A stretch of DNA of 60,000 nt, taken from the NCBI GenBank assembly GCA_009746045.1, contig RPFO01000034.1:3301181-3361180 (forward strand), given 5' to 3'. The notes under the pieces were generated by a model. It saw nothing but the letters and a program-made list of their open reading frames with translations, ran no database searches and was not told the DNA's origin. Both the position numbers and the translations under genes were made by a program. This stretch comes from Mesostigma viride (lineage: Eukaryota > Streptophyta > Mesostigmatophyceae > Mesostigmatales > Mesostigmataceae). Positions 52,446-60,000 of the stretch are shown one piece after another (position 1 is the first letter of the stretch; every line of letters begins with the position of its first letter).

Positions 52446-55400
52446 AAGTTCTGCTAGCAAAGGCCCTCAAGCAATGCAGGCAAAAGCAAAGCACATTGTG
52501 CCGTGGGGTGTACCAAGGACCAAGGTTGTTGCATAGTTGATGCCCTGGCTTGCAGTCAGTGCCTTGACACCGTCAGAGCCCGGCTGGGAGCAGTGCGCAT
52601 TCAAATGCGGGTCAAGAGTTAGCTGCCGCCCCCCCCCCAAAAAAACAGCGACCTCCTTTATGCCTCTGTACTAGTGCAGTTGGCTACTTCAACCTCGATG
52701 TCTCATCGGGGGTTGTTACTCCCAGAATCTTTAGCCTTTCCCGCATGTGCCACCAAGGTGAACGCTGGGAGTTTCGGGCCGCCGGTTTTTCAAAACTGTT
52801 GCTAGCATGTAGTTTCGTGAGCTGACACCCATGGACTGTGCTCGCGCTGTCGTGGGAATGTCCTGCAGGTTGGCGCGTACGCTGGTCAAACGCCACCAGC
52901 TGAAGATGTGCTACGTTTGCTTTGAGGTGAGCCACATTGATGCACCCATGTGTCAGTCACGTGTCTGTAACTTCAAGCGAAGCTGTTGCTCGAGTGACTG
53001 GTGCTCATCACCAGCCCTGGGCTCTGAACATGGTTGGTTACTTTCGTTCCTTTCCCTGATTACCGTTATGGTGCCGTCAGCATGTGTGTGGTTCGCTGTC
53101 CTTGAAGGCTCTGTTGCTGCGGCTTTCTTTTTGCTGTTTTGCCTTCCGGTCTGGTGGCTGGTAGCTGCCGGCGGGTAGCCCCAGTATAGATAGCGATGCC
53201 CCCGAGTATAGGTAGGGACGCCCCCAAGTATAGATAGCGATGCCCCCAAGTATAGGTAGCGACGCCCCCAAGTATAGATAGCGATGCCCCCGAGTATAGG
53301 AGGAGGGGGGACATCCAGCCAAAACAGCACACTCAGTCGTGTGTCCGGCGCGGCACCTCCGGACGTGGAGCGGGCTCCCAAAACGGGAAAAAATGTGTCC
53401 GGCGGCAGAATTTTGGCGACGGAGTGTACTCCTGTCGAAATTTTCAGGGCGGCGCAAAGAAAACTTTTGAGGAGCTAACTCCTCCCGCCGGTCCGGCGCC
53501 TGGTTTTAGGAAAGGAGTGCGCTCTGGTGATCCCGCTAGCTCGGTCAGGCGTTTGATTTGAAGTGCAGGAGTCTGCTTTGGCCCTGCTGTACTTACAACT
53601 GACGCTGAGAACTTACCAAGTATTGGTTGATTCAAGGAAGACGTATCAACTTTCAGGCAGGCGTCAGGTTGTTGTTGTTGATTCTGACACCGGACCTGGG
53701 GTCAGGCAATAGGCAGCGAATCCGCCGGCTTGACGTCATTCTTGCAAGTTTCCGCCATTGCACCAACAACCAGCCTGAAGCCGGAGCACTGCAGTAATTG
53801 TTGTTGTTGTTGTTGTTGTTGTGTCCCACGCCGCACATGGGCAGCAGAGAATCTAAAGTGGAGCACTGCGGTACAAAATGTTTAATCATCGTTGAACTGC
53901 TCCGACTGGAAGACTATGATAATCCTATCGCTTACTAAGAGCTTCTACTAAGAGATGCTACAAAAAGTGCCACGTGTCGTACAACCAACGCAGCACGTAG
54001 CACACTCCCAAAGTTGCCGTTTTCGATCCGGCGCAGCCTTTTGGCTGACAGAGCGCACTCAGCCATTTTTCACTTTGGCTGGCGCCGGGCGGCGCGGTAG
54101 GCCAAACCAGGGAGTACGCTCATGTACGATTTTAGGGGGGGATGTCCCCCCTCCTAGTATAGGTAGCAACGCCCCCAAGTATAGATAGCGATGCCCCCGA
54201 GTATAGGAAGCAACCCCCCAAGTATAGATAGCGCTGCCCCCAAGTATAGGTAGCAACGCCCCCGAGTATAGGTAGCAACCCCCCCAAGTATAGATAGCGA
54301 CGCCCCCAAGCATTGATAGCCGCTTGTTTCCATTGTGCGTTGACATCCTTGTGTGTCACAGGCAGCACACAAAAGTCAGGTGCTTCAGTCTTCTTCCAAA
54401 CTGCTATTGATAGGGTCCTTAATATGGCTTAACATGGCTTAATTTGGCTTCATGATCAAGAATGACACATCCATGCGACCCCTGTCACCTCGCAGGTGCT
54501 GTCCAAGGAGGGCCTCATCTCCGGGCGCAACCGTTCCTGGGAGCCCTACGCCGCTGTCCACTACGACCTGGCCTCCAGCCTCGTCAACGAGGAGGAGCCG
54601 ATGGCCGCTGTCACGGGGCTGGTGACGGGTGCCGCGCGGTTGCTCCACGAGACAGGTACACGTAATTGCATTCAACCGTGTGCTGGCATGTCTCTGAGCT
54701 GGCATACGGGGCGCGGTTGCCAGTTAAAGGTTGTTTTCTTACTTTCTGACCAGAGCCTACCATGGCCATTTGGTTAGAATATTCAGACCTATACCATCAC
54801 GCATGGTCTAACCAATGCCCTTGGGTGGTTTGTGTTGAAGTGGGTGTGCGCCACAAGGGCGTTGGATCAATGGACCCATGGTGGTCCCGGTTGGCTAGCA
54901 TACATGGGACATGGCATGCGCACCTTGATGACTTTGGTTACTAGGGTATGTTGTGTGTTACTAGGGTATGTTGTGTGTTACTAGGGTATGTTGTGTGTTA
55001 CTAGGGTATGTTGTGTGTTACTAGGGTATGTTGTGGTGAGATGAGGGGTGGCTTATGTGACTGAGAATCTGAGATGGCCCAGCATGGTCGATATGGGTCG
55101 ACCTGGATGCAGGGATCCAGGGGGAAGAGGGTTGTTAGGTGCCAGGGAATCAAAGACGGGATCATGGGTTTGCATTGGCTCAGGGATGATGCTTTGTGGA
55201 TGGACTTAGATGTGAAGCCTGTGTAGGGATGAAGGCCCGCAAGTGAATGGAGGCCTTTATCGCATCCCCTGCGTCTGACATACCTGTGGGTCAGCTTCAA
55301 GCCGCGATTTTGGGACATGTATGGAATATTCCTATATTCCTGACAACCTGTATTCCTATATTCCTGACAACAACGATCTTTTTCATTGATAAGCTGTGTC

Positions 55401-58400
55401 TTGGTGCTGCTGTTGCATTGCCTGCGGTGCCATCCCTCCACTTGGCTGCCATCCGCAATCACCTGCTTCGTCCTACCGTTGCTGCTGCAGTGGACGGCCT
55501 GATGGGCGTTGTGGTGGCCCCTGTCACCGGCTACCATCACGACGGCGCACCCGGAGCTCTCAAGGAGACGTCCAAGGCCATCATCAACGCGATGGTGGCG
55601 CCGCTCAAGGTGGGTGCCCCTTGTGAGTCTCAACCACAAGCCCCCTGTGAGTCATGAATCACAAGAGAACCGGGAGACCGTTGGTGCCGCTCAAGGTGGG
55701 TGGGCGGAACTGTTTGTGTCTCGACTACAATGTTCGTGCGTATCGCAGCTTGTTGTGCGCCTATTTTTCGTAATTTTTTTTTCGTTTCAACATTAATCGT
55801 GATAACACACAACTATAGATAATAAGATCACTAAGCTCCCAAGAAGACCAGATCCAGATTTGTCTATCATTTAATCGTAATAACACACAACTATAGATAC
55901 AGATTTGTCTATCATTCAATCGTAATAACACACAACTATAGATACAGATTTGTCTATCATTTAAATCGTAATAACACACAACTATAGATACAGATTTGTC
56001 CATCACTTAATCGTAATAAGACACAACTATAGATACAGATTTGTGTATCATTTAATCGTAATAACACACAACTATAGATACAGATGTGTCTATCGTTTAA
56101 TCGTAATAACACACAACTGTAGATACAGATTTGTCTATCATTTAATCGTAATAACACACAACTATAGATACAGATTTGTCTATCATTCAATCGTAATAAC
56201 ACACAACTATAGATACAGATTTGTGTATCATTTAATCGTAATAACACACAACTATAGATACAGATTTGTCTATCATTTAATCGTAATTACACACAACTAT
56301 AGATGCAGACTTGTCTATCATTTTAAAAAAATCTGCGAATTCTCGGTACACTTCCATCGCATGCGCACCGCGCAATGGAAACTGCTGCCTCAATCGGGCT
56401 GTTGGCATAATAGCGGCCCGACAGTCGCGAGTGTGAAGATTGGGCTGCCTCCAGCAGGCCGTGCAAAAGTGTCGCTGCCGGTAGCCGTACGGAATCGGGG
56501 GAGGGAGCGTGGGGCTAATAACAAAAGCGGGGGTACCATACTCTGTCTTAAAATGTTGCGTGGTATAGTTGAGGGAAAGACGGTGCTAGAGGTGGGGATT
56601 GAATGATGCCCACCTCAGGGAGGGCGCAGGAAGGTCGCCGCAATCGACAAGTGCAGATACACTGCACTCATTTGGTCCCACCTAGTTCATCTGCTCACGC
56701 TGAACCCCCCTGGTTGTGTCACCCCCCTGACCCTAGCTCCAGTGCGCATCGATTCCCTTGGCGGTCTTCGTGTGATCGCTTGGCTCCGCTTGGCTCCGCT
56801 TCAATGCCATTTCCACTCCCGAAACTGTGTTGTATTAATCGCGCCTGCGCGTCACGGGCGCACAGGGCACGATGCACCTGCTCAAGAACGTGGGGGCAGG
56901 GCTGGACCAGACAGTGGAGAAGTGCGAGCCGCCTTCTCGCCGTGAGCCCTGCAACCTCACGTACGGGACGGTGACCACTGGAGAGGACAGCCGGGGGGCT
57001 ACCTCAATGAGTGGGGCCGTGGCAGCGGGCAGTAGCTCCCACAGCGGCGGCAGCAGCAGCGAGGGCTTCCGCGCCAGCGGCGAGGTGAGCCATGGGAGGA
57101 TGTTTGCGTCGGCCTCGCAAGCTACAGGGTATGGACCGATGTCACTTCACAGGTACAGCACAGAGGGGCAGGCGATGGCCACTAATGGCCGCGGGGGGGT
57201 GCGTTCAGGGTCTGCGACCCCTCCGGATGCCAGTGATGGCCATCTGGGAGGTTCGATTGGCCAGCTGGCGCACCATGACAGTCAGGCAGTCAAAGGCAGC
57301 CAGCAGGCGCTGGATGGCAGCCAAGTACATGGCAGCAGCCAGCAGGCCGTCAATGGCAGCCAAGCCCGCGGCGGTGGTCGAGCTGGGTACATGTCCGGGT
57401 CGGGTTACGGGTCTACCCCGAGCGGTGGCCACACGCACGCCTCCGCGCCCAACGGGGAGTGCATGCTCGAGGGGGCGCAACCTCGGCCGGTGGAGCGGCG
57501 GGCAGACGTTAAGACAATCCCACACGTCGGAACTGGTAGGTGGTCTCACTGGTCTGGGGTCGTTTCTGACCGTTGCATGTTCTGAATGGTACGCACTCCT
57601 TGGCTAAATGGGGCCAAAAGAGGAGTCCGGCAATGTGTGAATCAATCACACTGCATGACAAGACCAAGTTATTATGAACAGCACGGCCCTGCTGGCGTGA
57701 TGCACGCATGCACCGCATCACATGCTGTAGCCGACCTGTTTCCATGCAGCGCGGTGGACAGTTGCTGCGGCTGGGCGTGATGCGATTGGACAGTGGCATT
57801 TATTATATACTCGTATCATTTGTTATATACGCGTATCATTTGTTATATACTTGTATCATTTGTTATATACTCGTATCATTTGTTATATACTCGTATCATT
57901 TGTTATATACTCGTATCATTTATCATACTTGTCCGGGAGCACCATGTTTTGTGGCAGCTGGCGAACATCACATGCCGCTGACATTCAGTAGTGACCTTTT
58001 GCAGGTTGCTGCTGTGGTTGGCTGGTCGCTGTAGCCTGGGGATCGCCTGCAGTTCGCCTGGTTCAATGCTGCGGGGGAACACGTGCAGCGACTGGTAGCC
58101 CAACTTGGAGCTTAAGCTGCAACCCTTGGTCTGATGAGCTTCACTCTGTTATGACTATCCGGCAGTCGAGATGGGCATATACCTAGCTAGCTAGGCTTCC
58201 TGTTTTCTCGATCACTCATGCTTATCTTCGTCTTTAGGTGGAAGTAAAGCTGGTGTCATTCAAGAGCGCTTTCAGGTGTATAGTTGCAAATGGCTTTGTC
58301 TCTTTTACTAGTTACACCACCAATTATGTTCCCGCCCGTGTTCGTTTGTGATCAAGAATCAGTTTGAGCCACTGCCCCCTTTGACATAGCTTGCAAGCTT

Positions 58401-58820
58401 ACCTTCATATGCTCTTTGTTCACCGGCACCCTGACGCGGTTGTACATGCATGAATGCATGTCAGGCCTGCTCGTTGGCTCCAAGGCATTCCTGAAAGGCG
58501 TGCGCGACGGCGTGACCAGCCTCCCCTGCAAGACCATCACCGGCTACAAGCAAGACGGCGTGGGCGGTGCGGCCAAGGGCCTGGCCATGGGAACCTTAGG
58601 CATGATCACCAAGCCGGTTGGTGGGGTCTTCTATTTCGTTGCCAGCGTGGGCGAAGGCCTACTGAACACTCCGTGGGCACTCAAGGACGCCGCCCTAGGG
58701 AAGCAGGACCCGCTCAAGTCGCTTCGCCTGCAGGAGAGGTGGCGGGCGGCAGTGGAGGCGCAGCAGCCGGATATACGGCAGGCGGTCGTGTGCCGCTTCC
58801 GAGAGATCGGGCGCGCAAAG
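44851..58820 (+). CDS. UGT80/ATG26-type sterol glucosyltransferase-like protein with extended C-terminus (12 exons, 3' end open)
   Basis: Exons: 44851-46310, 47093-47275, 47892-48024, 49404-49583, 49964-50055, 50664-50810, 52003-52086, 52869-52926, 54496-54655, 55491-55609, 56866-57535, 58465-58820. All are GT..AG and phase-consistent, giving at least 1,214 codons. Family signatures: [15 protein letters not shown] near residue 95; [48 protein letters not shown] from residue 653; PPPIPVKEF. This family transfers glucose from UDP-glucose to sterols at membranes; the substrate here is inferred. The last exon ends at a donor (AAAG|GTGTGT); no later exon was found before 60000, so the C-terminus is either outside the window or reads through to the stop at 59076-59078. 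Confidence 0.82.
46311..47092 (+). repeat. Intron 1 with short imperfect tandem repeats, including duplicated acceptor sequence
   Basis: About 46738-46920: three or four imperfect copies of a ~60-bp unit (TTTGCTAACTGCTGTCTC.., TATATCACCAACT). About 46925-47108: three imperfect copies of a ~75-85 bp unit, the last of which overlaps the start of exon 2. GCAGGCTTTTCTACACGGTG (46929) and GCACGCTGTCCTTCGTGGTG (47005) resemble the true acceptor and exon start GCAGGCTGTCCTACGCAGTG (47089). Confidence 0.6.
47093..50810 (+). CDS. Exons 2-6: catalytic core including the UDP-sugar-binding domain
   Basis: 47093-47275 ([27 protein letters not shown]), 47892-48024 ([25 protein letters not shown]), 49404-49583 ([24 protein letters not shown]), 49964-50055 ([18 protein letters not shown]) and 50664-50810 ([17 protein letters not shown]). 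The histidine pair and GGAG form the donor-sugar loop of this GT family, and all expected core motifs appear in order. Short 92-183 bp exons contrast with large repeat-filled introns. Phases 2/0/0/2/2 match at each junction. Confidence 0.82.
48282..48853 (+). repeat. 63-bp minisatellite, about 9 copies, in intron 3
   Basis: The unit is TATGCTACATCCATATGCAT, GGCCTATGCTACATATGGCG, TACGCTACCGCCATATGGAG, AGG. One copy is 62 bp and units vary mainly at TACGCT/TATGCT. Because 63 is divisible by three and the unit has no stops, every copy is open in several frames, giving misleading repeat ORFs ([13 protein letters not shown].., [16 protein letters not shown]..). Confidence 0.95.
52003..52926 (+). 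CDS. Exons 7-8: end of GT domain with CxxC..CxxC pair
   Basis: 52003-52086 and 52869-52926, phases 2 and 0 out. They read [16 protein letters not shown], then CSVC at about residues 754-757 and CYVC at about 774-777. Two CxxC pairs 16 residues apart look like a small zinc knuckle. A Cys-rich CxxC..CxxC segment after the catalytic domain is, as far as I recall, present in several plant and algal members of this family. Intron 7 carries a (GT)n run at 52389-52442. Confidence 0.7.
52389..52442 (+). repeat. (GT)n microsatellite in intron 7
   Basis: About 25 uninterrupted TG dinucleotides. Confidence 0.97.
53166..54312 (+). repeat. 22-bp minisatellite in intron 8, split by a transposon-like insertion
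   Basis: The unit AGTATAGATAGCGATGCCCC+CA (22 bp, with G/A and C/T variants) runs over 53175-53300 and again, in the same orientation, over 54156-54312. The two parts were one array before the insertion of 53301-54155. Confidence 0.9.
53301..54155. mobile_element. 855-bp non-autonomous DNA transposon (TIR element) with 8-bp target duplication
   Basis: The ends are perfect 16-bp inverted repeats, AGGAGGGGGGACATCC (53301-53316) and GGATGTCCCCCCTCCT (54140-54155). The flanks are AGTATAGG at 53293-53300 and again at 54156-54163. The interior has no transposase ORF; it contains a (GTT)n run at about 53798-53822. An 8-bp duplication is typical of hAT elements (also of P-type), but the termini are not a classic hAT start, so the superfamily is open. 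Confidence 0.8.
54496..58820 (+). CDS. Exons 9-12: C-terminal extension with VPS13/ATG2-like end segment
   Basis: 54496-54655 ([20 protein letters not shown]), 55491-55609 ([19 protein letters not shown]), 56866-57535 ([15 protein letters not shown], then a ~190-residue Gly/Ser/Gln-rich stretch with GSQ repeats) and 58465-58820 ([31 protein letters not shown]). The G(V/L)xxGVTxxxxKPxxGxxxxG pattern resembles the C-terminal segment shared by fungal sterol-glucosyltransferase-like proteins and VPS13/ATG2 lipid-transfer proteins. It suggests membrane-contact targeting (inference). A second strong donor at 57084 (GAG|GTGAGC) is phase-incompatible with exon 12, so I preferred 57535. Confidence 0.65.
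54946..55035 (+). repeat. 20-bp tandem repeat in intron 9
   Basis: TTACTAGGGTATGTTGTGTG repeated about 4.5 times without change. Confidence 0.93.
55797..56322 (+). repeat. 45-bp minisatellite in intron 10
   Basis: Unit: ATCGTAATAACACACAACTA, TAGATACAGATTTGTCTATC, ATTTA (45 bp), about 11 copies with sparse substitutions. The first copy is interrupted around 55820-55858. Confidence 0.94.
57797..57930 (+). repeat. 20-bp tandem repeat in intron 11
   Basis: TATATACTCGTATCATTTGT repeated about 6-7 times with ACTCG/ACGCG/ACTTG variants. Confidence 0.92.
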
Positions 58821-58975
58821 GTGTGTGCGGTGCCATGGATGAATGAATTCATTTTCATTTACACACATAGACTGCATCACGTGGATGGCGGATCTGGATC
58901 TGTTCCACGCTCAGCCTTGCATGTAGCGCTTGCTTGCTTGGCCCAGGCCTTCGTAGCAGTATACGATACCTACCG

Positions 58976-59060
58976 TAGGTATCAAGGAGACAACCAGCGC
59001 AGGCCAGAAATCGGGAGAATCCGGACCATTGAAGCTCGAGCCTGCCGTTATCTAACTACC
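58976..59060 (-). mobile_element. LINE RT-flanking fragment
   Basis: TATCAAGGAGACAACCAGCG followed by CAGGCCAGAAATCGGGAGAA and GAGCCTGCCGTTATCT, matching 37128-37215 and 39497-39580. It lies just 3' of the last recognised glucosyltransferase exon. If the donor at 58821 is not used, the reading frame runs through this fragment to a stop at 59076-59078. Confidence 0.6.
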
Positions 59061-59078
59061 GTATATAATAATGTTTGA

Positions 59079-60000
59079 GTCGGGTGATGAGGGCAGCTCC
59101 CGCCCTCGACCACACGCCCTTGGTTGGGATGTTTGTACGTGTTGGGCACTGCAATTGGGTTCACGGATGTGCGATCGAGGGATAGGGTGTTAGTAGGACA
59201 TTTATCTGATGCATCTACTGCTTGTGCGAAAGGCTGCATGTCACGTCAGGTATGGTCACCTATTCAACATCATTGGAGCATGTTAACACAGCTAGGTGTA
59301 TACTAGGAGGTCACATATAGATAGGTGTAATGTGTATACTAGGAGCTCACATATAGATAGGTGTACTGGCATCAACCGACTATTTGTCTCACCAGGGCTC
59401 GTTCAGCGTAAATTCATGTGAGTTCTCACTAGGCTTGTGTCTTGGCGTCGAAATATTCAGCCATGAGGCTCGCAGATGGTTGACAGGTCTGCAGAAATGT
59501 GTGTCAGTCATCAGATCGACCATGATTGCTTTTGCGTAGAGTAGCTAGCTGTTTTGTGTTGGATGCAAGCAAGCAATTGGCCAGCCATGTGCGAACGTGG
59601 GTCCTAGTGGGCTTTCCTTTGCTTTTTACAAGCTCGTTGGTGCTGTACTGCATGTCGCCTTACATCGTCGATACTAATAATGACCGTGGTCCCCCAACGG
59701 GGACACGAGACTAATTAATTAATTCATTAATCAATCAATTGATTCCTAACGCATCCGTATCCATGTTCGCAAATGTACCCGGCCAATGTGTGCGTGGCCC
59801 CGTGCACAACAGGCGGCTTCCAGTAAGCGCACGAAGACCATGCGATGCCTGTCCGCAGTATGCGCAGTGCCTCAAAGCCCTTGACACGGGCGGATTCATA
59901 AACCATGACACTATGCTAGGATGTGCTCTTTCAAATAATCGATGCTAGAATGTGCCGACTGTCAGGGCTTGGCTGAGTTATGACTGAGGTGTCTATTACT
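59079..60000 (+). mobile_element. Non-coding end of window, containing a LINE 3' end (plus orientation)
   Basis: No exon or gene recognised. An imperfect ~40-bp tandem duplication (GTGTATACTAGGAG.TCACAT) is at about 59295-59360. 59685-59740 has CGTGGTCCCC and GGGGACACG separated by CAAC, followed by CTAATTAATTAATTCATTAA: the hairpin-plus-tail arrangement of the other LINE 3' ends. Confidence 0.45.

Overview
The window looks like nuclear DNA of a eukaryotic alga, most likely a green alga. Coding sequence is broken into short GC-rich exons with GT..AG junctions and long introns full of micro- and minisatellites. There are LINE-type retrotransposon remnants and tRNA-like SINE pieces, and no prokaryotic operons or ribosome binding sites. 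The assignment rests on gene architecture only; no rRNA or organellar marker is present.

Region 1 (1-30,162, + strand) is one very large multi-exon gene, or two fused tandem copies, of the SMCHD1/GMI1/DMS3 type (proteins with an SMC hinge used in chromatin silencing and repair). Twenty-two exons join in consistent phase into about 2,523 residues, truncated at the 5' side by the window edge. The architecture is beta-rich repeats, SMC hinge 1, coiled coil, more beta-rich repeats, beta-rich repeats (copy 2), SMC hinge 2, acidic tail and stop. The second half is an intragenic tandem duplication of the first, with the same exon boundaries and phases. Large microsatellites sit in introns inside each hinge: ATC/ATCGTC in copy 1, and AACCC then AACAC (about 2.4 kb) in copy 2.

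Region 2 (30.2-41.2 kb) has no intact host gene that I can support. It is a nest of LINE fragments (ORF1-like and reverse-transcriptase-like pieces) on both strands. Several 3' ends share an architecture: a short hairpin next to a (TTAA)n tail. One 5'-truncated copy has a perfect 14-bp target-site duplication, one copy is nested inside another, and one SINE-like insertion has a 16-bp duplication. The region ends in a 37-bp minisatellite (40,541-41,199).

Region 3 (41.6-44.4 kb) holds a lysine-block protein on the minus strand (41,639-42,862) and a small unrecognised ORF on the plus strand (43,972-44,340).

Region 4 (44,851 to at least 58,820, + strand) is a 12-exon (or more) glycosyltransferase of the UGT80/ATG26 sterol-glucosyltransferase type. 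It has a long low-complexity insertion in the N-terminal Rossmann domain, a HHGGAG donor-sugar motif, a CxxC..CxxC pair and a C-terminal segment resembling the VPS13/ATG2-like C-termini of fungal homologues. Most of its long introns carry a private minisatellite, and one array is interrupted by an 855-bp DNA transposon-like element with perfect 16-bp terminal inverted repeats and an 8-bp target duplication. The last kilobase contains another LINE fragment and a LINE 3' end.
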